Source of the DNA: Armatimonadota bacterium
GTDB taxonomy: Bacteria > Armatimonadota > Fimbriimonadia > Fimbriimonadales > Fimbriimonadaceae
DNA: 64,000 nt
Assembly (NCBI GenBank): GCA_020161505.1
Contig: JAIUNY010000002.1
Span: 62,001 to 126,000 of the forward strand
Direction: 5' to 3'
Shown here: positions 50,480 through 58,791 of the stretch, one piece after another
Layout of the letters: every line of letters starts with the position of its first letter
Position numbering within the stretch: position 1 is the stretch's first letter
Notes under the pieces: model-generated
The model's input: the letters and a program-made list of their open reading frames with translations, nothing else
What the model was told of the DNA's origin: nothing
The model's database searches: none
Program-made: the position numbers and the translations under genes

Positions 50480-51577
50480 TTAGTTGATCGGTTTGCCTTC
50501 GGAGTCGTAAACCCGAACTCCGCTGGGCTTAGAAGATGGCTTGGCTGCGGGCTTGCTTGCAGGCTTTGCGGCATTGCCGGTGCGACGCTTCGTCGAGCTG
50601 GTGCTTCGACGAGTGGTGGGTCGGCTCGCCGTGGTTTTCGGCGGCGAAGCAGGCTTTTTCACCGGAGCGGCCGCAGGTTTCTGCGTCGTGTGGCTCTCGC
50701 CGTGGCCCGATTCAGCTTTCGGAGCAGGCTTGGTTTCGGTTTTGGGGGCAGGCTTGGCTTTTTGCTCCCCGCCCACAATGATCAAATCGGATTGGTCGAT
50801 CGTCGGCTTGCCGGGAACCCTCGGGTCTTCCGTCATCGGGATACCGGTCTTGGGATCAACCTTGGTTTCGCCTTTCGGCTCGGTAGGGCCACCCTCAGAG
50901 TGGGACTCGGCCTTCGATTCATTGCCGTGAGATTCCTCGCCATGACCGTCGGCTGCCGGTTTTTCACCATGAGCATCGGCAGTTCCTTCCCCATGAGCAG
51001 CTTCATCGCCATGACCCGCCGCTTCCTCGCTGTGGGAGTCCTTGGTGCCGGATTCTTCGCCATGAGCACCTTTTTCGTCCTTGGACGATCCTTCGTCTTC
51101 CGCTTTCTCCTTCTCCGTATCGGTCGTCGAAGGAACCGGCTTGGCTTTCGGGCCAAGAACTGCGGTGGGGTCGCGCATGATCGTGCTCATTGCGATCAGA
51201 ACGCCTGCCAAGGCAAGCGAGAGCATCAAAACTTTCGGATTCTTGAAGGCCGCCAGTCCGGGAGCCGGAGTGTGGACGCTCGTCTGAGCGGCGTGCATCA
51301 GAGCCTCGCCGGGGTGAGAAGTGACAAATCCGCTCGCCGTGGCCGGTTGGCCAGAAATCTTGCCCATCCACGCCGCAACTCCGCGCTTCGGATTCTGCGG
51401 GCCATCGAGAATTTCCTCCAGCGAGACCTTTTCGTTATTCACGATCTCGCGGCAAGAAGGGCACACTTTCAGGTGCTTCTCCAAATCGTCCAGGAGCTCT
51501 TGGGGCAAATTGTCGCCATCCAAGAAGCGCTTCATCAGCACGGTTGATATCTGGCACTCGAGGTTTTGAACCGGCAT
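50480..51577 (-). CDS. Zinc-finger anti-sigma-like membrane protein with His/Glu-rich periplasmic region
   Basis: 365 residues. The N-terminus has the ZAS motif H-x3-C-x2-C: His35, Cys39, Cys42 in LEKHLKVCPSCREIV. One membrane helix at about 115-134 (VLMLSLALAGVLIAM). Outside lies a long disordered region with many His, Glu, Gly and Asp (about 155-225), which could bind metal ions, then Lys/Pro-rich low complexity to the end. ZAS proteins bind ECF sigma factors, but no sigma factor gene is adjacent. It is co-oriented with the STN gene. Confidence 0.75.
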   Translation of the reverse strand: MPVQNLECQISTVLMKRFLDGDNLPQELLDDLEKHLKVCPSCREIVNNEKVSLEEILDGPQNPKRGVAAWMGKISGQPATASGFVTSHPGEALMHAAQTSVHTPAPGLAAFKNPKVLMLSLALAGVLIAMSTIMRDPTAVLGPKAKPVPSTTDTEKEKAEDEGSSKDEKGAHGEESGTKDSHSEEAAGHGDEAAHGEGTADAHGEKPAADGHGEESHGNESKAESHSEGGPTEPKGETKVDPKTGIPMTEDPRVPGKPTIDQSDLIIVGGEQKAKPAPKTETKPAPKAESGHGESHTTQKPAAAPVKKPASPPKTTASRPTTRRSTSSTKRRTGNAAKPASKPAAKPSSKPSGVRVYDSEGKPIN

Positions 51578-51674
51578 TTCTGATAAATCCTGTGAGGGAT
51601 GGAGCCGAACCAAGGGTCAGCCCAGTAGGATTGTCGGTCTGAGTTCTGCGGAACTGGAGGGCGAATCGGGGCGG

Positions 51675-51680
51675 TAAAGT
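51675..51680 (+). promoter_or_regulatory. -10 hexamer of the second M42 peptidase gene
   Basis: TAAAGT within GGTAAAGTGACTTTCATG, 7 nt before the ATG; leaderless type. Confidence 0.5.
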
Positions 51681-51687
51681 GACTTTC

Positions 51688-52764
51688 ATGCGTCCCGAGT
51701 CGCTTGATTTCTTAAAAACCCTCTGCAACACCCCCTCGCCCAGCGGATACGAAGAGCGAGCGGCCGAGGTCTATCGCTCCTACACCAAAGATTTCTCCCA
51801 CACCGTCCGCACCGATTCCCACGGCAACACGACGGCGATCCTGAACCCCGACGCCGAGATGAAAATCATGCTCGCCGGACACATGGACGAGATCGGCTTC
51901 CAGATCCTGCACATTGATGACAAGGGCTACCTCTACTTCCGAGGCATTGGCGGTCACGACACAATGGTTCCCCTCGGAAACCGCGTGTGGATTCACGGCA
52001 AGGAACGAGTCGCCGGAGTCATTGGTCGCAAACCCATCCACCTTCTCGAAGGCGGAGAGAAAGACAAGCGCCCCGAACTCCACGACATGTGGATCGACAT
52101 CGGAGCAACCTCGAAAGAAGACGCGGAGAGCGTGGTCGGCATCGGCGACTGTGTGACCTATCAATGGGAGTTCGAAATCTTGCGTGGAGATCGCGCGGTG
52201 GCTCGCGGATTCGATAACCGCGTGGGATCAGTGGTCGTGGCAGAAGCGCTCCGGCTTCTCGCTGAGGAGGGCGGGCTTGATTCGGGCGTCGGAGTGTATG
52301 CCGTCGCGACCGTTCAGGAAGAGATTGGTCTGCGCGGAGCCCGAACGGCGGCTCATGCCATTGGCGCGCAGAGTGGTCTGGCCGTGGATGTCGATTTCGC
52401 CATTGATCACCCGGGCGTCAGTGCCACCCGATACGGCGCGCTGGATATCGGCAAGGGTCCGAGCATCACGCGCGGGGCGAACATCAATCCGATTGTCTTC
52501 CACCTGATGAAAACCGGTGCCGAGAAAGCCGGGATTCCCGTCCAAATCGCGGCGGAACCGGGCGGAACCGGCACCGATGCCAACGCCATGCAAATCGCTG
52601 GTTCCGGCATGGCGACAGGTCTCTGCGGAGTGCCCCTGCGCTACATGCACACCCCGTGCGAGTTGCTCTCTCTGACGGACGTGGAGAACTGTGCGAAGCT
52701 GATGGCGGAGTACTGCCGCCAGGTCACGCCGAGCACAGATTTCACGCCCCGCGTGGTGATCTAA
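51688..52764 (+). CDS. M42-family aminopeptidase
   Basis: 358 residues, the canonical M42 type. Metal ligands appear in AGHMDEIGFQI, ARGFDNRVGSVVVAEAL with the bridging Asp, TVQEEIGLRGAR with the general base Glu and its metal-binding neighbour, and VDVDFAIDHPG; PLRYMHTPCELLSL provides the final His. Cytoplasmic trimming of oligopeptides. An in-frame GTG at 51679 exists, but the ATG fits the leaderless promoter. Together with the first M42 gene and the tricorn-like protease it points to peptide degradation capacity. Confidence 0.93.
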   Translation: MRPESLDFLKTLCNTPSPSGYEERAAEVYRSYTKDFSHTVRTDSHGNTTAILNPDAEMKIMLAGHMDEIGFQILHIDDKGYLYFRGIGGHDTMVPLGNRVWIHGKERVAGVIGRKPIHLLEGGEKDKRPELHDMWIDIGATSKEDAESVVGIGDCVTYQWEFEILRGDRAVARGFDNRVGSVVVAEALRLLAEEGGLDSGVGVYAVATVQEEIGLRGARTAAHAIGAQSGLAVDVDFAIDHPGVSATRYGALDIGKGPSITRGANINPIVFHLMKTGAEKAGIPVQIAAEPGGTGTDANAMQIAGSGMATGLCGVPLRYMHTPCELLSLTDVENCAKLMAEYCRQVTPSTDFTPRVVI

Positions 52765-52851
52765 AACTCACCTGGGAACCAAACCCGCTCTACGGGACGT
52801 TACACGGGTCAGAGGCGGCGCAACCAATCGCCCCTGACCCGTGGAGATCCG

Positions 52852-53754
52852 ATGCGAAAAACGCCCCTCCTCCCTCTCGTCTACCTCGTCGTCGCACTTT
52901 TCGTCTTGATCGGATGCTCGGCACCTGAGGGAGCCCCCGGGGCCGCCAGATACGCGACGACATCCGAAGCCGGTTCGGGGGACATCAGCCTGTCCAAGGC
53001 CGCCAGTGAAGCAGCAGGCGAAGCGGCCCCGTCGTCCGCTTCGGCCCCTCAAGACGCCGTTCCACCGAACCTGATGGCGAATCGCCAGATCATCCGCAGA
53101 GGCAGCGTCACCGTGCGGGTCAAAGACATCGCCTCCAGCGAGAAGAAGGTCAACGCCCTCGTTGCCACCCTCGGAGGATACGTGGAGAACTCCTCCAGCA
53201 CCGGGCTCAACACCAACTATGCGAACGTCCAGACCACGGTGCGCGTGCCGGTGGCGAAGTTCGATCAACTCCTTGACTCGATGCCCCAATTCGGCGTCGT
53301 CACCGAGCGTTCGATCAACTCGGAGGACGTCACCACCCAAATCTTCGACCTCGATGCCAGGCTCCGCATGCTCCGCATCAAGGAAGAGAGGATGATCACT
53401 CTCCTCAAGCGCGAAGCCCGCATCAAGGAGATCATTGAGCTCGAAGGATCGCTGGCCAACCTGCGCACCGAGATCGAGCAATTGGATGCGAGCAAGCGCA
53501 ATCTCACCGGAGCGGCTTCCTACTCCACCCTTACGGTCACCTTGACCCAAGATGCGGTCGTCAGTGCCAAGAAAAGCGAAGAGCAAGGGTGGGCTCGCCA
53601 AACTTGGGGCCGGGCCGTCGAGAGCTCGATGGGACTCATGCGCAGCCTCGGCGCTCTCGCCATCTACCTCGCGGTCTTCGCTCCCTTCTGGGTGCCGGCA
53701 CTCCTGATCGGGTACTGGCTGGTCAAGCGAGTGAAAGCGAAGCCCAAGGCATAG
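52852..53754 (+). CDS. DUF4349 lipoprotein
   Basis: 300 residues. Lipobox VLIGC (Cys23), then a disordered Ala/Ser-rich stretch. The DUF4349 core covers about 75-250: RQIIRRGSVTVRVKDIASSE, LGGYVENSSSTG, TTVRVPVAKFDQLLDSMPQFG, a helical coiled-coil segment, and SYSTLTVTLTQ. A C-terminal membrane helix (about 272-292) is typical. Function of the family is unknown. Start after GTGGAG. A terminator follows. Confidence 0.9.
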   Translation: MRKTPLLPLVYLVVALFVLIGCSAPEGAPGAARYATTSEAGSGDISLSKAASEAAGEAAPSSASAPQDAVPPNLMANRQIIRRGSVTVRVKDIASSEKKVNALVATLGGYVENSSSTGLNTNYANVQTTVRVPVAKFDQLLDSMPQFGVVTERSINSEDVTTQIFDLDARLRMLRIKEERMITLLKREARIKEIIELEGSLANLRTEIEQLDASKRNLTGAASYSTLTVTLTQDAVVSAKKSEEQGWARQTWGRAVESSMGLMRSLGALAIYLAVFAPFWVPALLIGYWLVKRVKAKPKA

Positions 53755-53778
53755 CCTCGGGGCAATGGCACAAAAAGA

Positions 53779-53814
53779 AAGGCTCCTGGTTCGCACCGGG
53801 AGCCTTTTGTTTAA
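53779..53814 (+). terminator. Rho-independent terminator of the DUF4349 gene
   Basis: AAGGCTCCTGGT with ACCGGGAGCCTT (one G-U pair), loop TCGC, then TTGTTT. Confidence 0.82.
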
Positions 53815-53829
53815 GGGGATCACCCAAGA

Positions 53830-56800
53830 TTAACCGCGAGGCAGCTGCTTCAGAAGCTCTTGCACCGCTCGCTCAAGTTGAGTGTCGCGACCCTGAGTCG
53901 CCCAAGCCACGGGATCCCACGGGATGTCGATGTTCGGCTTGCGGCCGTTGCCTTCCAGATTCTCGCCATCCACGGCGAAGGCACCACTGGCGGGCATGCG
54001 GATCATTCCACCATCCCAGAGACCGAGAGAACTCGTTCCGATAACCCCCCCACCAGTCGGCTCCCCGATCACCGGACCGAGCTTCATGCGCTGGAAGCCC
54101 TCGGAGAAGATCTCCGCGTTGCTGAAGGAGTACTCGTTGGTCAAACACGCCGCCGGGAGCTCCAGGGCGTTACCGCGATACTGGTTCTCGCTCATGGACG
54201 AACCTGGCATCGAGCGCTCAGTGCGGATCAGCCACGGCGTCTTGCGCATGATGTTCAGGATGATGTGGCTCGTGAATCCTCCGCCGTTGTAGCGAACGTC
54301 CACGATCACACCTTTCTTACCTTCGAGGTCGGTCGCGATCTCCTTCAGGAAGACATCGAGACTCGGGGCGTCCATGCCTTCGATGTGAATGTAACCCAGC
54401 TGGCCCTTGCTCAGCTCATCGACCATTCTCTTGTTCTGATTCACCCAGTCCTGATAGCGGATGCTTCCCATCGCGCCGCTGGAAGTGGGCTTGATCGTCA
54501 CGGATTCGGTCGATCCTCCGCGGCTGATCGTGAGAACCACCTTTTTGCCCGCCGAACCGCGTATCAGTTCTGCGTAAGTCGTGCCTTTTCCGAGAGCGGT
54601 GCCGTTGACGTGAGTCACGACATCGCCGACTCTGAGACGCGATTCCGCGTGGTTTGCCGGAGTAAACGGCATGACGCTTGCCACCACGTAGCGACCCTTC
54701 TCGACCTGAGCCCAATCCCACTCGACGCCGATTTGACCGGTTTGCTCGCTGACTTCCGGTCGGAAGGTCTCGCTGGAGGTTGCGCCCTGGTGGGAGCTAT
54801 CCAGCCGCTCGACCATCTCGCCCATCAGGCTGTAGAAGTCCTCCCGGCTCGTGGCATGAGGCACGAGCGCAGCGAATTCTTTGCGGATGCCATCCCAATC
54901 CTTGCCATGCATCTTGGGGTCGTAGAAGAACCGATCAAGAGCCCACCAGGCTTCTTCAAAGAGCGCAAGCTCTTCTTCCGCCAGATTGATCCGCATCGTC
55001 GCGGAATAGCGAACCGGAGTCGCCCCTTGTGGGCTCAGAATGCTGATTCGGCCTTGCTGGTTGATGAAGGTGCGACCCTTGTGGATCAGAACATCATTGA
55101 CCGTGCCCGTCACTCCTGTCACCGGGCGAGTGGTTCCGGTAGCGAGGTCGACAATGCTGAAGACGCTGTCGATATTCGTGTAGACCGAGGCACCGCTCGC
55201 CATCGGCCAAAGCCCGAAAGCTTCGATGGGCAATCGGCGGCGACGCCAGTTGAGATCGACGTCGTCGATCGTCACCTTGACGGTCGGGGTCTCCTTCTTG
55301 GGCTCTTCATTGATCTTGTCGAGGTCGTCTTCCGTGAAAGTCAGCGGCGGAGGCACCAGATCCACAACGTAGATTGCCGAACTTCCGTCTCGAGCCTCGC
55401 TGTAATCCAGACCCTCGACGCCGCTGAAGACAAAGTGCTTGCCATCGGCGGAGAGAATCGGGGTGGTTGCGCCCTTGCCGGCCCGTGTGACCAAACGATT
55501 GGCCGAGCCATCCCGCTTGGCCACGTAGAGTCCCACGCTTCGCGAATCCTGCCGCTCGATCGCCAGCCACTCGGAATCGGGCGTCCAGGTAAACGACGGC
55601 CCGCCGCGCAAACCGAGCGCGAACCCGCCCTCGAAGACCTTCACCGGGGTGCCGCCCTCCTTCGGCATAACCATCAACGCTCGCTCGCCCTGGTGGAACG
55701 CGAGCCACTTTCCATCGGGCGAAAGGCTAGGTGATCCCACATCTTCGGCGTTGCGATAGAACTCCTTCACGGTGCCATCGAGCTTCACGGTTTGGAAGAA
55801 TCGGTGGCTGCCGTCGCCCGCCGCGACATGGAGAATCGTCTCGTCATCCAGCCAGATCGGATTGCTCTCAGGCCGGACGCTCGTGGTGAGCCGCTTGGTG
55901 GTTCCGCCCGCCGCGGGGAGAACGAAGATGTCGCCGCGAACCGTGATCGCCATGAGCTTGCCGTTAGGGCTCACCGACATGCCGCTCGCCCCGGTGGCGA
56001 GGTTGAGTTCCGTCGTCCCGAGACGCCGCGAATCGCTCGGAGCGTTGATCGTCACCGGCTTTGCCACGCCCGACTTCACGTCCAGCAGGTAAATCTCGGA
56101 GTCCTTTTGGAAAGTTGCCTTGCTTCCATCCGCAGAGACCGTCAGGGCGCGGATCGTGCCACTCGTGAACTTGGTGATCTGGGTCTTCGCGCCAGATTTC
56201 AGATTCAGGCGGTAGATGTTCTGCTGTCCGCCCTTGTTCGACATCAGCAGGGCCTCGTCGTTCGAGATCACCGCCGGGAACATGTCGAGCACATCGTCCT
56301 TGGTCAGCTGTTTCATGTTGCTGAGCGGAACGGTGTTGTCGGCGATCCAGATATCCGAGGTGTTCGCGCCGTTGTGGCCGGGCTTGCGCCAGTGTCCGGC
56401 GCTGCCCCCCGCGCAGAAAACAACCTTCTTGCCATCCGGACTCAAGCTGGGCAGGAACTCCATCTCCAGCGAGTGGCCGGTGAGGCGAATCACTTCGCCA
56501 CCGTTCGCGCCGACTTTGAAGAGGTCAGCGCGGCCAAATCCCGTCGTGTGGCCGTAAACATCGCCGTTCGGGCCAACTGCAACCGGGTAGTCGGCACCGC
56601 TTTCGTAGGTCAAACGCTTGAGATTTGTGCCGTCAGCAGAGACGCTGAACGCGTCGAGACTGCCAAAGCGGTTGCTTGAGAAGACGATGCTCTTCCCATC
56701 GCGTGACCAGACCGGGAAACTCTCTGAAGCCGGATGAACGGTGAGACGAGTGGCCATGCCACCAGCCGAGGGAACCGTCCACAGATCGCCTTGCCACTGA

Positions 56801-56925
56801 AAGGCAACGGTCGATCCATCGGGAGAAAGGGCAGGGTCGAGGGTTCGCTTGATTCCGCTCGACTGGGCGAAAACAGACATCGGGAGAGCCACGGCGAAGG
56901 CCGCGGCAGCTAGGCTCCAGCGCAT
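53830..56925 (-). CDS. Tricorn-type protease (S41 family) with beta-propellers and PDZ
   Basis: 1,031 residues. Signal peptide of about 20 (ends SVFA). Two propeller domains with repeated LSPDGxxVxF units cover about 30-640. Then a helical C1 domain (LALFEEAWWALDRFFYD), a PDZ domain (about 740-810, VVASVMPFTPANHAESRLRVGDVVTHVNG), and an S41 protease domain with catalytic Ser probably at 935 (NEYSFSNAEIFSEGF). Archaeal tricorn is cytoplasmic; this one is exported, as in many bacterial S41 tricorn homologues. It would release short peptides for the aminopeptidases encoded in the window, if they reach the cytoplasm. Confidence 0.92.
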   Translation of the reverse strand: MRWSLAAAAFAVALPMSVFAQSSGIKRTLDPALSPDGSTVAFQWQGDLWTVPSAGGMATRLTVHPASESFPVWSRDGKSIVFSSNRFGSLDAFSVSADGTNLKRLTYESGADYPVAVGPNGDVYGHTTGFGRADLFKVGANGGEVIRLTGHSLEMEFLPSLSPDGKKVVFCAGGSAGHWRKPGHNGANTSDIWIADNTVPLSNMKQLTKDDVLDMFPAVISNDEALLMSNKGGQQNIYRLNLKSGAKTQITKFTSGTIRALTVSADGSKATFQKDSEIYLLDVKSGVAKPVTINAPSDSRRLGTTELNLATGASGMSVSPNGKLMAITVRGDIFVLPAAGGTTKRLTTSVRPESNPIWLDDETILHVAAGDGSHRFFQTVKLDGTVKEFYRNAEDVGSPSLSPDGKWLAFHQGERALMVMPKEGGTPVKVFEGGFALGLRGGPSFTWTPDSEWLAIERQDSRSVGLYVAKRDGSANRLVTRAGKGATTPILSADGKHFVFSGVEGLDYSEARDGSSAIYVVDLVPPPLTFTEDDLDKINEEPKKETPTVKVTIDDVDLNWRRRRLPIEAFGLWPMASGASVYTNIDSVFSIVDLATGTTRPVTGVTGTVNDVLIHKGRTFINQQGRISILSPQGATPVRYSATMRINLAEEELALFEEAWWALDRFFYDPKMHGKDWDGIRKEFAALVPHATSREDFYSLMGEMVERLDSSHQGATSSETFRPEVSEQTGQIGVEWDWAQVEKGRYVVASVMPFTPANHAESRLRVGDVVTHVNGTALGKGTTYAELIRGSAGKKVVLTISRGGSTESVTIKPTSSGAMGSIRYQDWVNQNKRMVDELSKGQLGYIHIEGMDAPSLDVFLKEIATDLEGKKGVIVDVRYNGGGFTSHIILNIMRKTPWLIRTERSMPGSSMSENQYRGNALELPAACLTNEYSFSNAEIFSEGFQRMKLGPVIGEPTGGGVIGTSSLGLWDGGMIRMPASGAFAVDGENLEGNGRKPNIDIPWDPVAWATQGRDTQLERAVQELLKQLPRG

Positions 56926-56931
56926 ACGCGC

Positions 56932-56937
56932 GTTCTA
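56932..56937 (-). promoter_or_regulatory. -10-like hexamer of the tricorn-type gene
   Basis: TAGAAC on the minus strand, 6 nt before the ATG; a poorer match than the others. Confidence 0.3.
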
Positions 56938-57055
56938 CCGGATTCTCGCGCTAAAAGATTCGCCGATTTTTCACCATTCTCTGTGAGAGCAAGCATTGTC
57001 TGAACCGCTATGCTGACACCGACCTCCCGCACCCCGTACCGAAAAGGGTGGCTGG

Positions 57056-57061
57056 TACACT
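57056..57061 (+). promoter_or_regulatory. -10 hexamer of the prenyl synthase gene
   Basis: TACACT within GGTACACTG, 7 nt before the GTG at 57069; leaderless type, which decides the start. Confidence 0.5.
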
Positions 57062-57068
57062 GAATCTC

Positions 57069-57947
57069 GTGCCCGGTGAGGAGATGCTTGAAGACGCGCG
57101 CAGACGCGTCGATGCTCGATTAAGCGAGCTTCTGCCAAGCGAAGACGAGTCCCCGACTGAACTCCACGCCGCCATGCGCTACAGCGCCTTGGCCACGGGC
57201 AAACGACTTCGCCCCGCGCTCGCCATGGCGAGTAGCCTGGCTGTAGGAGGATCCGAAAACGCTGCCCTCGATGCAGGTTGCGCGATTGAGCTGGTTCATT
57301 GCTTCAGCCTGATCCACGACGATCTCCCCGCCATCGACAACGACGATCTGCGGCGCGGGCGACCAACCTGCCATGTCAAGTTCGGCGAAGCTATGGCGAT
57401 CCTCGCCGGCGACGCCCTTTTCGCTCTGAGCTTCGAAATCCTTGCTGGTTGCACTGACGATTCACGTAAGATCGCCGCGAGCGTCGGAGCTCTCGCCCAT
57501 GCTTCGGGTTCTCTCGGACTTGTCGGCGGCGAAGTGCTCGATATCCAGGCCGAGGAGCGCGGAGGCGACCAGGCCCACCTGCAAACGATCCATTCCCGAA
57601 AAACCGGGGCTCTCATCGGGGCCAGTTGCCGCATCGGCGGAATCCTCGGAGGAGGCGATGCCATCCAGTGCCAGCACCTCCAGGTCTTCGGCGAGAAAAT
57701 TGGGCTCGCCTTCCAGATTGCCGACGATATCCTGAACGAGACTTCCACGGCGGAGCAACTGGGCAAGGCCGTCGGCAGCGACCGAGCCCTCAACAAACTC
57801 ACCTATCCCGCCCTGATCGGGCTTGATCAAAGCATTGCGCTCGGACGAGAAGTCAGCGAGGAAGCACTCTCCCACCTCACCCACCTTCCGGGAGACACTT
57901 CGGCTCTGCGAACCTTGGCCAACTACGTGATCGATCGCCACTGGTGA
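57069..57947 (+). CDS. Polyprenyl diphosphate synthase (farnesyl/geranylgeranyl type)
   Basis: 292 residues. Condenses isopentenyl diphosphate with allylic diphosphates. First Asp-rich motif IHDDLPAIDNDDLRRGRPTCH, second motif QIADDILNET, in which the last Asp is Asn as in several bacterial homologues; GGKRLRP-like ATGKRLRPAL binds diphosphate. The GTG at 57069 is preferred because TACACT lies 7 nt before it. In-frame starts at 57048 (GTG) and 57084 (ATG) are alternatives. Chain length cannot be judged. Confidence 0.92.
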   Translation: MPGEEMLEDARRRVDARLSELLPSEDESPTELHAAMRYSALATGKRLRPALAMASSLAVGGSENAALDAGCAIELVHCFSLIHDDLPAIDNDDLRRGRPTCHVKFGEAMAILAGDALFALSFEILAGCTDDSRKIAASVGALAHASGSLGLVGGEVLDIQAEERGGDQAHLQTIHSRKTGALIGASCRIGGILGGGDAIQCQHLQVFGEKIGLAFQIADDILNETSTAEQLGKAVGSDRALNKLTYPALIGLDQSIALGREVSEEALSHLTHLPGDTSALRTLANYVIDRHW

Positions 57948-58016
57948 GCCCTAACTGATTGCCAAGTCACCCGGTCTCCAGTCGAGAGGCCCCGCCGTGC
58001 CAAAATAGAGGAATCT

Positions 58017-58763
58017 ATGGCAGGCCACAGTAAGTGGAAAAACATCCGGATTCGAAAGGGCAAGCAGGACGCGATTCGCGGCAAGCTCTTCACCAAGCTC
58101 TCGCGAGAGATTATCGTTGCAGCGAAATCAGGCGGCGGTGACCCCGATACCAACGCCCGACTCCGCGTGGCAATCGACAAGGCGAAGGAGAACTCGCTTC
58201 CCAAAGACAACATCGAGCGCGCGATCGCCAAGGGCTCCGGAGATGTGGAGGGCGAAAACTATGAGGAGATCGTCTACGAAGGCAAGGGCCCGGGCGGCGT
58301 AGCCTTTGTGGTCGAAGTCTACAGCGAGAATCGCAACCGAACAGTCGGTGAGCTTCGCCACGCCTTCACCAAGAACGGGGGTGCGCTCGGCGAAAACGGC
58401 AGTGTCATGTGGCAGTTCAAGTACTGCGGGCAGATCACCGTGAGCAAGGACATCACGGACGAGGAAACCCTGACTCTCACCGCGCTTGATGCAGGCGCAG
58501 AAGATGTCCGCGACGACGGCGAAACCTTCACGGTCATCACCGCCGTCGCCGATCTCCACGCGTGCAACGACGGGCTGAACAAGGCAGGCATTAAGACCGA
58601 AGATGTCGGGCTCACCTACATGGCCACCACCATGGCGAGCATTGATGACGACGACACCCTGCGCAAAGTTGTCAAGCTGATCGACGCGATTGACGATCTG
58701 GACGATGTGAAAGAAACCTACGTCAACGTCGAGATTCCCGAGTCGATCTTCGACGAAGAGTGA
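58017..58763 (+). CDS. yebC: YebC/PmpR-family regulator
   Basis: 248 residues, full-length. MAGHSKWKNIRIRKGKQDAIRGK at the start, followed by PDTNARLRVAIDKAKENSLP and the GPGGVAFVVEVYSENRNRT strand region. Three-domain fold conserved from bacteria to mitochondrial TACO1; in bacteria reported as DNA-binding regulator and recently as translation factor for polyproline stretches. Start after AGAGGAATCT. Confidence 0.95.
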   Translation: MAGHSKWKNIRIRKGKQDAIRGKLFTKLSREIIVAAKSGGGDPDTNARLRVAIDKAKENSLPKDNIERAIAKGSGDVEGENYEEIVYEGKGPGGVAFVVEVYSENRNRTVGELRHAFTKNGGALGENGSVMWQFKYCGQITVSKDITDEETLTLTALDAGAEDVRDDGETFTVITAVADLHACNDGLNKAGIKTEDVGLTYMATTMASIDDDDTLRKVVKLIDAIDDLDDVKETYVNVEIPESIFDEE

Positions 58764-58791
58764 GCGAGCGCCGAATGGCGGCGAGTGAACG

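Noticed and set aside
53860-55734. 624-codon plus-strand frame opposite the tricorn-type protease
   Set aside because: Antisense shadow of a gene with signal peptide, PDZ and S41 motifs.
57069-57947. Loss of an Asp in the second Asp-rich motif of the prenyl synthase (DDILN)
   Set aside because: The DDILN form also occurs in other bacterial homologues, so it does not suggest inactivation.
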